Of a stretch of DNA of 64,000 bases, positions 11,101 through 23,440 are shown piece after piece. This DNA comes from Azolla caroliniana (Eukaryota > Polypodiophyta): NCBI GenBank assembly GCA_043228905.1, contig JBHGNT010000010.1, positions 4,960,001 through 5,024,000 of the forward strand, read 5' to 3'. The position numbers were made by a program, and so were the translations under genes. Every line of letters starts with the position of its first letter. Positions within the stretch are counted from its first letter, which is position 1. The notes below the pieces were generated by a model. That model did not search any database. It was not told the origin of the DNA and was given only the letters and a program-made list of their open reading frames with translations.

Positions 11101-12595
11101 TATATATTCCTCAAGATCTCTTCTCAGTTTCCATTTGTTTTGTTGGTCTAGTCGACTCTTGAGCCCTTGCACGTTCCATGTTACAATCTTCATACTCATG
11201 GAATGGGGTGGGAGATTGCCATTTGTGCCTGATGCTTTGCACAACATGCCGTGAGTGGGGAGCACTCACCATTTAGACATCCAGTCATTTCCATTGATGG
11301 AATAGTGGTCCACATCCATGAGTGGAGTTTGTAGGCTATCCTATGAGCTTCAATCACCCCTTCATGCTTCTCATAGAAAAAGAAAAATCTTGGAGTTAGT
11401 TGGGTGTCTATGATAGTCTGCAAGTGGATATGGCAAAGATGAGGTTCCTCTTCATCCATGGTGCACTAGAATTCAGTGTTATGCCAATGCTGCTTTAGTT
11501 CGTTCATGAGCTCTTCATCTCTTATTCTTGCTACAAAGCATGCTACTTGGCTACATAACGTTAATCTTGGATTTCGACCAATCTTCCTGTGTTGGACGCA
11601 AGAGTGGAAAGGAGTTTTGGGTCGTCAGAACTCTATTATTGTGTATCACTGATACATGTACCCTTATTTTTTCCATTGTCTTGTGCCCTATGCCTAGCCA
11701 TTTCAAGGCATTTTGCGGGTGTGGTTCAAGGTCTTGGCTAGAGGAATCACACTCATTTGTGTCCGGGAAGACTATGATCTGAGGCATGACATTCAAACTT
11801 TTGCCTTGGTTTGTTGCTTTTGCATTTGGTGCCGTTCCACTCAAGCGCGTATTAAGGTCTTAACATGACTTATCCTTCTTCGCTTCCCTGTTTTGTAAGC
11901 TTTAATGAGAACTTTCTCTTGTGTGCTTGGTGTCACCTTAGGCCGTTCTATGGGGCTTAAGAAAGAATTAGGGGAATGCTCGTCCGTGGGGGGGAGCTCT
12001 TGTAGTAGATCAAATCGATTGGGAATCATAGGCGATGGAAGATTTTGTGCCTGTGAAGTTTTGCGAAGGACATGGGTTTTTTCCACCACTCGCCATTTCA
12101 TCACAGTCTTATCGGGTCATGGTGGGGGAGGCTTTTGATTTCTTATGGTGGCCCGACCTTCTAGAGTCTCCTTTGTAGGATCTTTAATACGTCTTGTGGG
12201 GCAATTCTTTTTTAAATGACCAAGTTTTTTGCATGCAAAACATTGCCCAGGTGCGCCAATCACTTCTATGCGTTGTTCAATCTGCATTCCGTTTTTCTCG
12301 GGAATGAGGATCTTGGAGGGACGTTTGTTGATGTCCTGCACTAATAGGCGGATAGAGGGAGGGCCTAGGTGCTTCTTTAGCCTGTCCGCTAGCGTTAGTT
12401 CCTCATCCAACATCATCCCAAAGGAGTTGCCAATAGTAGGAAGTAACATGTTGTATTCTAAGGATAATCCAGGAAACAACATTGTTACCTTTTTCATGGA
12501 ATCATCATGTTGCGTTGCCTTCCCTGGCTTAAAACCATGTGTCCATTTCTACATGAATAACCATGTGTTTCGGACCTGACAAGGAGACATGGTTA
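8145..12595 (-). pseudogene. L1-type LINE, copy 1: 5'-truncated, decayed
   Basis: Minus-strand fragments match LINE copies 2 and 3 collinearly. In order they are: the C-terminal half of ORF1 with the zinc knuckle CFACKKLGHLKKNCP (near 12240-12200); an apurinic-type endonuclease starting MSMKIVTWNVQG (near 11190) with EHHLDS and GGDFNMIES; then reverse transcriptase pieces (QGMIHLIPKSGG near 9640, FLDDTAVYL near 9085). The usual FADD catalytic box is FLDD here. Stops and frameshifts break every domain. The 5' end stops abruptly near 12595 inside ORF1, as in a truncated reverse-transcription product. The 3' end is cut at 8145 and joined to the non-LINE tail, so the zinc-binding C-terminus seen in copy 3 is absent. 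Confidence 0.85.
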
Positions 12596-14126
12596 TGAGT
12601 ATTATTAGTAGTATTTTTTTTATTTTTTTTTTCCCTTTTTTCTTGTGTGTATTTATTTATTATCATTTGTTTTTTTTTAAATATGGTGGGTAGGGTTCCG
12701 TGCTCATCCCAATTCTCAAGTTCCAGCCAAGATTTGTTACACATGTTGGTAATTAGGGATTGATTAAGATATGTATGAAGGTTTTTAAGACCATTATGTG
12801 GAACATGTTATGGAGCTAGAAGTATGTGGGGGACTCGGGAGGGGAGTCAAAAAAGTCACTGGGTTTTATTTGCTTTACAAAGCAAAAGGGGTTGAACCTC
12901 TTGTAGTACAAGGGTAGGTAGTTACAATATTGTGCTACATAAACCGGACTTTATCTCCAACCGTTAAGTTTGGCAAGGTGTTCCGCTATTAATAAGCTTG
13001 ATCCGTGTCGTGTGTCTTTCTTGGGTGTGGGTGAGCTCAAAATAAAGTTGGTTGCCCATCTCTCCGGAATATGGACTATTTCCACTTATTTGATGATGGG
13101 TGTGGCCCAACTTCTTTACCGTGCAAAAGACACATCCAATCTTACTATTTAAATGACCAATTCTATTACAAGTACTCATTGATCATCCTTTGGAGGAATA
13201 TGTGGTCAAGGTCATTGTCAAATTCATCAACAATGATATCAACTTTCATTATATTGGCATTCAAGAGAAACATGTATTCTATAGTTGCTTCATATCCTCC
13301 TACTTGATTGAGTCCTCAAAGCACCCTAATATCACCAATGGGATCATTCTCTTTGAGCACTTGCTTTCAACCTTAACCACATACCCACTTTGTGGCCATT
13401 AGCTAATGTTTGGAGTCAAGCATGAGATACTTCCTCCAATCTAGGCAACTTCACAAACATGGTCCACATCAATTTCATTCGACCATATAGTAAAACCGGA
13501 AAGCAAACTTCATAACTTCCCTCTCAACTTTCAGTTATTTCAAATTTATGCCAAAAACTTATTTGACATTCTACATTTTCAAGCCTATTTGGATGATCCC
13601 AACATTTGAGTATATTATCAAATGAGAAACAATGATTTATGAAATGACCCCAACACTTAAGTATAGTATTGTAAGAAGTAATCCCTTGCAAAATGACCCC
13701 AACCCTTGAGAATGGTATGTGTTTAGCCTTGTAAATGGGTCCTTAATTGATGATTAATATTTGAGCATGCACACGTTACATTTTTATTGTGCTAGTTTTT
13801 GTTACGCCAACTATGTATCTTGGTCACAAGGGGATGTCCCTACAAGTAGCCCTTAAATGATTTCATATTATCAAAATCTATTGCTACATATCACAATCTT
13901 TTCTTTGTGAGTTTCAACGCAAATAAAGAAATGTTTCATCACACGTTTGCAAATAAATAATTTGAAGAATGCAACTTTATAATTTGACCCATTCTTTGTT
14001 TTAAAAAAAGGGAAGCAAGTTGAGGATGTGCTTTAATAAGACTAGTAAGAAGCCCATGTAAGGACATTTATCCATCAAGAAGACAAGGATACATATTATT
14101 ATGACGAAACATAACCATGGTTATGT
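12596..14126. other. intergenic, no gene recognised
   Basis: AT-rich sequence with an A/T homopolymer stretch at about 12610-12680 next to the truncated LINE end. Short open frames at 12964-13402 occur on both strands but match no family I know. It includes the 3' flank of the LysM gene, whose stop is at 14127. Confidence 0.6.
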
Positions 14127-17055
14127 TTACAATAGATGAGGAACCCAAAAGCTGAGTCCTAGGACAAGAAAGTTGTACAAAGAGAATATAGACAAGACTA
14201 TAGGTGGGGCCAAACTTGGTGGGCTATTGGGGTTTGCCGGTGTCGTTGGAGGAGATGGGGTTGGCTCAGAAGATGTTGTTGGGGGTGGGGGTGACGTTGG
14301 TAGGGTCAAACCACTGGGAGGGTTGTACACGGTTTCTGGTGTTGTTGGTGCTACCAAAAACAAAAAAACATTGTTGTAATGCAATCAGATCGAAAGATAA
14401 TTAAAAAAGACTCCAATATTCTATGCTTAAATACAAAACACCAAATAAACCCTAACTTGTCGGATATTTACCATAAAACCCTAAAGTTCATGTGTATGCA
14501 TAGTTCACAAGAAATTGTAAGCCACTTAAAACATCCCGACAGAACAACTACCAAGATGTAACTTAATAATGTGATCAAAGTGCAAATCTAGCCATAGTCT
14601 ACATAATGAATTAGGTCATTTTCTTGATATTTTTTGCAACAAAGAGACTTATTTTAAAGAATTTCACTCGCAAGGAACCACAATGAGAAGATATGGTGTA
14701 CAACTTGATGGTGGTATAGGAATTCAAAACTTACAAGGGCATTGCTCTTCCACTCTAGACTCCAACCTACAATAACACATTGAAATTTTGACATGAGATC
14801 ATGTAAGCATACTCTATCCAACATATACGCTTGATTAAACTTAGAGATACCTCGAAAGAATGCCAGATGAATTATATCCCATATAGATGCAAGACGTAAC
14901 CAAGCATCCATTGGCATCCGAAGAAGTGTTAAAGTCTCCCAACGTTAGTGTTGAATTGAAGCACGTTTGATTGCCACAAGTACTCGAAGAAAAGTTCGCA
15001 GGAACACAACGTAACCTTCAATGTGCATAACATTGACATTAGGCAATGAGATCAAGTGACCACCACAATTATTGTTGAGCACATACAACAACACAGATTG
15101 ATTAGGAAACACAGTCGTCGACGAAATTATGTTGTGTCCCAACATTATTAGTCCATTGAAGCAATGATATAAGGCCCTTTTGGATTGAAAGAAAAAAGGT
15201 GTTCAAGCAAGCGTATTCTATCAAATGCATGGGTAGGCACATGCTTAGGGAAAGTTGGATCACATGTGTTTTGGAATGTTATATTAGGGTACAGTTACAT
15301 GAGATAATGAATATGTGTGTGTGTGTGTGTGTACTTCCATGTGGGTATTATCAAAATATAGGAGTCCATACACTTACATGCCATTCTGACAATTGCATTT
15401 GACACAATCATTTGCAGTTAACTCATATGCTCCTTCGAGCACTTGGAGGTCATTGTCCTCGGCAGTCGATGAGAAATTGGCTTTGCAAACTGTAATCATA
15501 ATTTGAAATAAAAAACGGGTCAAGGTTGACACATTAGAAACTATAAATAGTGTCCAATGACACGATCCCGAAATTCTAAATAAACATAACAACATGCGAA
15601 TGGGCATACATACAACGGGTCTCTATTGCAACAAACATACATATACATTGGGATCTATATCCCGAATGATATAAGTTATGTCGGAATGATGGTGGGCCTA
15701 CTAAAACTATCCATCTAGTTAGTATAGCTACATGGCCTATCTCTAGCCTAATGGACCTCCATGACTGTATGACCACCACTAAAATTGCCCATCCAGTTAG
15801 TATAGGTACATGGGCCTATCCCTGGCCTAATGGACCTCCATATGACCATATGATAACTACTAAAATTGCCCATCTTCTTAATATAGCTACATGGACCTAC
15901 CTCTAGCCTAATGAACCTCCATGACTATATGACCACTACTAAAAATGCCCATCCAGTTAATATACCTACATGGGCCTATCTCTAGCCTAATGGACCTCCA
16001 TATGACTATATGACCACTACTAAAACTGCCCATCTAGTTAGTATAGCTACATGGGCCTATCTCTAGCCTAATGGACCTCCATGACTGTATGACCACCACT
16101 AAAATTGCCCATCCAGTTAATATACCTACATGGGCCTATCTCTAGCCTAATGGACCTCCATGACTATATGACCACTACTAAAATTACCCATCCACTTAAT
16201 ATAGCTACATGGACCTATCTCTAGCCTAATGGGCCTCCATGGCTTTATGACCACATGTATGTGGCCCCCCAACAAATCTTCTAAATGTCGGTTTCGCAAA
16301 TGCATTGGGAGCACGTACCTGGGAGCGGGACGAACAGAACGTTGTAGGCAAGGAGGTCACTGTCACTGGCATTGCCATTCAAGGATCGGAGATCATCGAC
16401 GGACGAATTATAGGCGGTGGCTATGGTGGACAAGTTATCTCCCGCTTGTACCTGGTATGACAAGATTTTGGCGGGGTTGCTGCCAATGGGGGCAGTGTCA
16501 TTGTCATCGACGAGGCAGGCGCAAGGGATGGGGATGGAAAGGGACTGGTTGGGGAAGATCTTGTTGTAGTCCAAGATCCCGCTCGCGTTGCCGATGGCTT
16601 GGTAGGAGACAAGCTGGGAATAGGTGTTGGCTATGTTGGAGAGGGTGTCTCCACTGACTACAGTGTAATTGATGGAAGTGGCGACCCGGGAGGCGGAGTC
16701 GGGGAGGTGAGGGGAGCAGGCACAAGACTGGATGGGGATCTTGAAAGGGTAAGCTGCAGGGAGCACCACATCTGGCAGATCCGGGATGGAGAGGTTGAAT
16801 TGGTTGGGGCCCAGCAGGGAAGTGTAGTTGAGGATGGAGAAGTAGAAGGCCATCTCTGAGAGCTGGATGTTGTTGGTGGGGAAGTAAGTGACCATAGCCT
16901 GGCATGGGGTGAGGGAAGAGGAGGAATTGGTGGAGCAGACATCTGCTTTTGATATTGCTTCACCTAGACATGGTGTTATGTCCACATAATTGAGACAGAG
17001 AAGCAGCAGAGGCTGAAGGTGCAAGAGGAGGAGGAGTCTGAAGGCAGTCCTCTGT

Positions 17056-17060
<5 letters not shown>
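14127..17060 (-). CDS. LysM-domain GPI-anchored receptor-like protein (LYM/LYP type), five exons
   Basis: Exons on the minus strand are 17060-16319, 15489-15378, 15015-14851, 14766-14735 and 14350-14127. All introns are GT...AG with good donors (GTACGT, GTAAGT, GTATCT, GTAAGT). The exons sum to 1275 nt, exactly 425 codons (424 aa), close to known LYM proteins. A hydrophobic signal peptide covers about residues 1-27. A degenerate first LysM (about 55-112) and two clear LysM domains (about 131-178, starting YTVVSGDTLSNIA; 201-247, starting YQVQAGDNLSTIA) are separated by CxC motifs at 113-115 and 180-182. A Cys-rich module (249-350), a Pro/Ser/Thr linker and a hydrophobic C-terminal GPI signal follow. 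Family members bind peptidoglycan or chitin at the plasma-membrane surface and act in immunity or symbiosis with receptor kinases; the ligand here is unknown. The ATG at 17060 was preferred to one 51 bases upstream that would translate the GA repeat. Confidence 0.9.
15672..16260. repeat. about 80-bp minisatellite, seven units, in LysM-gene intron 1
   Basis: Direct repeats of 79-81 bp, each with CTAGCCTAATGGACCTCC or a close variant (near 15743, 15823, 15903, 15982, 16063, 16142 and 16221). The array lies wholly inside intron 1, and neither splice site is part of it. Confidence 0.85.

Positions 17061-17099
<39 letters not shown>
17059..17099. repeat. (CT/GA)n microsatellite abutting the LysM-gene start codon
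   Basis: About 20 dinucleotide units, reading GAGAGA on the coding strand and running directly into the ATG at 17060. It would be part of the 5' leader if transcription starts upstream. Confidence 0.85.
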
Positions 17100-17100
<1 letters not shown>

Positions 17101-17174
17101 GACACACACACTTACACTTGGAGTGTTTTGATGAGATTGAACTCTGTTTCCATTCTTCCCATATGTACTTCAAA

Positions 17175-17443
17175 AATTTTAAGGGGAAAGTACCAAGATA
17201 CCCTTGGAAGTTCCAAATTTACCAAACTACCCCTATCGCCAAAAAATTACACTTTATAAAGTAATTATACACTCAAATCTACAAGCCCTATTTACCAAAG
17301 ATGGAAGAAATGGACCCGAAGTCGCCCTATTTACCAAAGATTTGAGTGTATAATTACTTTATAAAGTGTAATTTTTTGGACATAGGGGTAGTTTGGTAAA
17401 TTTGGAACTTCCAGGGGTATCCTGGTACTTTTCCCAAAATTTA
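17175..17443. repeat. foldback (inverted-repeat) element, MITE-like
   Basis: The arms 17175-17280 and 17338-17443 are near-perfect reverse complements of about 106 bp. The left arm ends TACACTCAAATCT and the right arm begins AGATTTGAGTGTA. The 57-bp loop repeats CCCTATTTACCAAAGA twice. There is no coding capacity. It lies in the promoter-side flank of the LysM gene. It is probably a non-autonomous DNA element or a palindromic duplication; I could not identify a clear target-site duplication. Confidence 0.75.
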
Positions 17444-17473
17444 ACTCACACAAAACTCTCTTGCTTCCAAACA

Positions 17474-17720
17474 CCAACAACAAAATACGAGTGTCGTCCC
17501 AAACCAACGTGATCATGCCTGCACTTGTGTGCGCATGTGCGCGCCCCTGTGCTTGTGCCTATCCTTGCTAGCTTTAACACGGACCGTTTCGATAGCTAAC
17601 CAACAACATACGAGTGTCATCCCAGACCAACGTGATCGTGCCTGCACTTGTGTGCGTACGCGTCCCTGTGCTTCCACCTGTCCTTGCTAGCTTAGCACGA
17701 ACCGTTTTGATAGCTACTTT
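17474..17720. repeat. two-unit tandem duplication, about 123 bp
   Basis: Two adjacent copies share TACGAGTGTC (17486 and 17609), CCAACGTGATC, CCTTGCTAGCTT and CGATAGCTA or TGATAGCTA in the same order. The copies differ at scattered positions, so the duplication is not recent. Confidence 0.8.
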
Positions 17721-20700
17721 TAATGGATTTAAGGGTTGGTTGGACGGCTTGGAAACCAGCTACCTTGAGAACTGGGACACACACCCATGTGGACCTATGA
17801 CATGTGGGATCTCGGGGTGGCCTGGGTGCCTCTGGTGTTGACCTATCGGAAGACGACTTGCTAGCCCCTTTCATTGTGATGTCTTAAGACACCAATGAGG
17901 CTGAGCTCTCTTCTTCTAATCTGGTTTTTGAACAACCAAGGTATTGCATCATGTAATAATATCTAGTTGGTGTGGCACACCAATAGTATTTTATGTTTTA
18001 TCTCATGTCCTTTTGCTTGAGGGGAGGGAGGGGGGAGGATTTGGTTGGCGTTACATAAGCACCTCTCTACTATTATCCTTAATCTCTTATTATTTTGCTC
18101 ATTGTTAGTTCAGTTTGTAATACCACAACCCTTCAATATTTCTTTCTTGCGACTCTCTTAACTCTAATCTTTACATCCTCCACTTAATTGACACTAACCA
18201 TTTTGAGGTTTTTTGTAGATGAGGTGGTTTGTACCTAGGCCACAACAATTTATACCCCACCCACTACTCTAAATCTATTATGATTAATGTAAATGTTTAT
18301 GAGCTTATTTGACTACGTAGGAACATACTCTCGACTAACTCTTTTAAAACCCCTTTAATTACGTAGGCATGACTCATGTAACTCAAACCACCCATCAAAT
18401 GTATATATAATGCCTCACCTATATGGCTTCGAGACATTATAGGAAACTCCTACGGGTATGTGCGGTTGATGGAGACAAAGATGAGTAAAGCCTTTTGGAA
18501 GGTAGTCATTTTGTGCAGCACCAAGCCACCACCTACAAAAGCTAGCCACGCCCAACAATTTGGTAAAATGGGATATAAGCTTTCTTAGACTAGATTTGAT
18601 TTATATTCCCCAAATCGAAACCTTGATGAAGTGGGAACAGGGACTACTGAGTCAAGATATAAGTGAGTTTTACCACTTTGCCTCCTACAACACATTGTAG
18701 GTTGATATCCTACAAGGGAAAGTGGTTTGTGGAGATCGCTCTAATGTAGTTATTTTATTCTATTGTGTATCATGTGCAACACTACTAAAGATTCCATATG
18801 TTTAAACTTTTCATGAATAAGCATGCCCTTTCTCTTTTCCGCGTGCTCCCAACCCATTTTTACATGGCATGTGTATAAACAACACACATTCTTAATATTA
18901 ACAAACCCTTGTATTGACTTTCATCTCATTGTATTGTGCATATTTATTCTTGACCCATTGCTTAATGGAATATACAAACGCGTTCTACGCTAGAAAGGAA
19001 GGTTTGGATATGTTTGCCAAGTGGTCATGTCCTTGCTTGACAATAAATGGATCATATTTCATAAATGATTAATGAGTCCTTTGAATATGTGAGATGGAGG
19101 CTTTGTTGCCCAAGGGTCTTGGTGTGAGACAAAACTTGGAGCAATCATTACTTCAAATACAACTTTTTGAATGCATATGTTTGACTCGTCTCGGAATGCA
19201 CATTCCACATCATTTTTCAAAGTGATTGAAACCATGTTGGTAGAAAAGAATATGATAGAAAATAGTGATTGGAACTATAGTAGTAGAAAAGAATATGATT
19301 TCTCACATTCACACATGAACTTCAATGCATATCATTGTTGAAGGAAATCATTTTATGATGTTTCGTCAAGATGCCAACACTTTTTGAAGGTATATTATTC
19401 TCTAGACTCTTAAGTCATCCAATTTGGTGTTCTTAAATGACACTGTTTTCAACAAGAGCACAATTATCCGAAATTTAGTGTCAATTCTAGTGCATGAATA
19501 TTCAGTTCCATATCATCTTTAAAGAAAGTAAATTTCTAGTGTTGGCAGTTCCCTACAATAGTGCTACCATTTTTCAATCCATGAGTCCTAGAAAAATGTG
19601 GAAAAAATAACATTGAAGCCTAGTAGATTATAGTTTTCTTTTGCCTTGTTTGGAAGTGGTTAGATTATGGTATAAATAAGATAAAGATTTCAATTCCTTA
19701 TATTATTTTTCCTAAATTAAGTGTTTTTACTCAAAGCTATGGTTTGATAATGCAGAGAAACAAAGAGAAGCGACAAGAATAAAACATAGTTGAAACCTAA
19801 GCTACTTATCAATGGTGATAAAACCCTACTTTGTAACAAAGTCGTCGACAAAATGTTTGTTGTGCCATTTTTGCCAAATTTGTTCATCATGCTTCAAGAT
19901 CTCATGTTTTGCTTCATATTTATTGAAGCTTTTCAACCTCCACTTGTTTTCTATTTTTACAATAGTTCCTCTTCCACAAACCAAATTTCACCATTTAGAA
20001 TGGCTTTGTTTGAATTGCGAATTATATAAACTTCAATTGCAATCCATTTATTATTTTTATATTCTAGTTACTCATTTTCTCATGTGAAATGTCTTTGTAA
20101 TTGATGTTATAGTGGTTTTCACATCTAAGTCAAATTGTCTTCTAATGAATCTTTTAGTTGTGAACAACATACTCAATTGGCTCAAATTTCAATATCGTCA
20201 TGTTTGGATATGTAAAGTTATTATTAGCATAATTGTTTAAATGATTCGGTAAGTTGCAAGCAATGTTAACCTTTAAAGATAATTATCGCACATTTGGTGA
20301 GGGACATGTAATTATGGGGAAATAGAACAAGAAACCCATTTATACAATGTACATAATGCCTCTCATGAGCAAGAAGTGACTCGTTAATGTTAGACGTTAA
20401 TCCTTTTAGAAATATTGAGAATCGATTAGACAGGCATATAGAGTTACAATCATAGAGATGTATGTATATCTAAAAACAAACTTTTTCTTACATATGAGAG
20501 TAGCTCACAATGGTAGTTCACCCATGCACCGTCGTGATGTGGGGAACACAAGTAGAAGTAAGTTGGAATAGGGATATTAGAAAGGTTTAATGATAGATTG
20601 AAGGTGCGATAAAAAAGTCATATTACGAGTTAGAGTTTAATACAACAAATAAAAAAGTATCATGCATCAAAAAGGGAAAAAGTAGAGCATTTAAGTGGGA

Positions 20701-20744
20701 AAGAAAGTAGGGTGCACGCGAAAGTAAAACAAAGCACTCACTAA
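17721..20744. other. intergenic, no gene recognised
   Basis: About 3 kb of AT-rich sequence with only short open frames and no domain or splice pattern I can support on either strand. Confidence 0.6.
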
Positions 20745-21110
20745 CTTATTCAAGGGAGAGCTCTTTCATCCTATAAAAGGGTGAAGAGAACGCATACAAA
20801 AGGGAAGGAGAGAAAGAGAGAGATGTGTAACCTCTACCAGATTGACAAGTGAGGGTAGTGAATCAAGCGGGCGTCTAAGACCAACATCAACAAGAGACAA
20901 TGTGGCTGTTGATCGTTGGGAGAATTCTATCATCCTATAAACGGGGGAAGAGAACGCATACAAAAGAGGGGGGGGGGGTGGGGGGAGAGACGTGGAAGCT
21001 ATGTCGGATTGAGAAGTGTGGGGGGAAGAGGGACGTGGAAGCTCTACCAGATTTAGATGCAAAGGTGGCGAATTATGAGGGCGTGTAAGACCAACATCAA
21101 CAAGAGGCGA
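20745..21110 (+). repeat. tandemly duplicated TATA-bearing module
   Basis: Two units about 164 bp apart. Each has CCTATAAAAGGG or CCTATAAACGGG (at 20770 and 20934) followed by GAAGAGAACGCATACAAAA, and each later has GACCAACATCAACAAGAG (near 20878 and 21088). The TATA-like boxes and purine-rich leaders resemble promoter or LTR U3-R sequence. No attached gene is identified, apart from the repeat-derived open frame just downstream. Confidence 0.6.
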
Positions 21111-21214
21111 TGCTGCAGATTACATCGAAACTTGTGGATTTGTCAACCTCGACTATTTACCCTCTCATGATAGAAGAAGTCGAGTCAACTGCTTCACCTA
21201 CACTCCTACGTTCG

Positions 21215-21550
21215 TTGGTGTTTCGGTCTCGGGTGAGGACCACACATGGTCGCTCATGGTCGTTAGTGTTCCAGTTCCCGGTAAGGACCACATATGGTCG
21301 CTCACGCACACGGGTGTTCGTGTCTCCCGTGAGGACCGCATATGGACACACATGCTCGTTGTTGTTCCAGTTGCCGGTGAGGACTTCACATGGTCGCTCA
21401 CGTTCGTTGGTGTTCTTGTCTCCGGTGAGGACTACACATGGCCGCTCACGTCTGTTGGTGTTCTTGTCTCCAGTGAGGACTGCACATGGTCGCTCACGTC
21501 CGTTGGTGTTTTAGTCTTTGGTGATGACTACACATGATCGCTCATGCCCG
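21215..21550. repeat. 48-bp minisatellite, seven units
   Basis: Seven consecutive 48-bp units fill exactly 336 bp. Each has the form TTGGTGTTCTTGTCTCCGG followed by TGAGGACTACACATGG and CGCTCACG. Because 48 is a multiple of three, frames stay open on both strands. The plus-strand frame from 21110 gives 134 codons with a 16-residue repeat. Coding status is unproven. Confidence 0.9.
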
Positions 21551-21639
21551 TCGATGCTGCAATTCCCGCTCACCCCTATATCACGCTTTCGAAAAGGCAG
21601 TTGTAAAGGATAGGATAATGTCACAACACAGTGACATAA

Positions 21640-21710
21640 AATATATAGTTGGTGAGGATCAAACCTGCAATCTCACTCAACAAGATATAATGCTCAACCA
21701 TTTTGATATG
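21640..21710 (-). repeat. tRNA-like SINE head
   Basis: On the minus strand a box A-like TGGTTGAGCATTATA is followed about 30 bases later by a box B-like GGTTTGATCC. No discrete 3' tail is visible. Confidence 0.45.
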
Positions 21711-22963
21711 AGCATTTATTTTTATATAATCTACTTGATCTAGAGATACTCTTTAGGCACATACTTCTAATCAACACTTGTATATTTTTCTTTATTCTTT
21801 GTGGGTTTTCACCTCACTTTGAGGTTTCCCACTAGTAATAAAAGTGTTACTAAAAAAAAGAAATCAGGCGCGCCTGCCTCAATGATAAATGGTTTTTGCA
21901 TATCAATATAAGCTAGAACAAGAGCTGATGTAAATGCTTTCTTGAGACCTTCAAAAGCCGTGTCCACTTTGTTAGACCAAACAAATGATTGTCCCTTCTT
22001 TGTAAGTTGTGTGAGCGGTAAAATAAGCTTTGAGTAGTCCAGTATAAACTTGTGGTAGAAACTTGCAAATCCTAAAAAGCATTTCACATCTCGCAACGAA
22101 TGTGGAGTTTGCCACTCTAACACAGTTTGGACTTTAGCTGGATCCATAAATATGCCTTCCAAGGAGATGACATAGCCTAGAAATTCCACCTAGTTACAGT
22201 CAAAACTACATTATTCCAGCTTTGCATAAAGACCATGTTCTCGTAGTCGTCTTAGTACTAATAGTACATGAGAATCATGCTCCTCTTGTGTCTTTGAATA
22301 AATTAGTAGATCATCCAAGTAGATGTCCAAAAGATCTCCGAATATATCACTTGCCATGTGCTGGAAGACTATTGACGCATTGGTGAGGCCGAATGGCATA
22401 ACCGTATACTCGAAGTGCCCATATTGGTTGCGGAAAGTTCTCTTCCATTTGTCTCCTGGTTGGATCCATATGAGGTTATATGCTCCTCGTAAGTCAATTT
22501 TTGTGAAAAACTTTGCGCCATTAATCCTTTCTAAAAGACCGAGATCAAGGGAAGTGCATACCTATTCCTGATGGTGACCTTATTCAAGCCACGGTAATCC
22601 ATGACTAGCCAAAGTGAACCATCTTTTTTCTTGACGAAGAAAATAGGTGCGCCGGCTGGAGATTTCGAATGTCGAATGAACCAACTTGCCAAATTTTCCT
22701 CTATGTAGGCTCGAAGAACTTCAAGCTCGGTTGGTGACAAGTTGTAGATCGGTTCCCATGGTGGCTCTTTTCCTAGTTGTAAATCAATGGGAAAATCGTA
22801 CAGTCGATGGTGAGGAAGAGTACTAGCTTTTACCTTATCAAAAACATCGGCGTAATGATGATACTTCTTTGGAAGTTGAATTGTTGACTCCTCCTTAGCG
22901 GTGTTGGAAGGTTTCACTGATACTGCAAATACAAACATTGATTCCTTGCGTCCTTCCTCACGC

Positions 22964-23440
22964 AGTTGATGTAGCGAAATGGTTGAAATCTTGTGAGTAG
23001 ATTCTCGAGATTGTCGCTACCTAATTTCTCTTGTTCTCCAATCTATGTTCAGATTGAACAATGGTAACCCCAAAACAATTAGATGCTTTGGACTGCTAAT
23101 TATACTAAATGATACCACACACACCAAATTATTTAGGACAACACTAATCGGCCCTGACTCTTCTATGATATTTCCAGAAGCAATGGGGTGACCATCAATG
23201 ACAACTTGCTTCCTTCCTCAAGCAATTGATGTAGCGAAATGGTTGAAATCTTGTGAGTAGATTCTCGAGATTGTCGATACTTGATTTCTCTTGTTCTCCA
23301 ATCTATGTTCAGATTGAACCATGGTAATCCCAAAACAATTGGATGCTTTGGACTGCTAATTATATTAAATGATACCACACACACCAAATTATTTAGGACA
23401 ACACTAATCGGCTCTCACTCTTCTATGATATTTCCAGAAG
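22964..23440. repeat. about 257-bp tandem duplication in the protease region of gypsy 2
   Basis: TTGATGTAGCGAAATGGTTG recurs at about 22966 and 23223, and the following 190 or so bases are nearly identical through ACAACACTAATCGG. This is a head-to-tail duplication with small differences. Confidence 0.85.
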
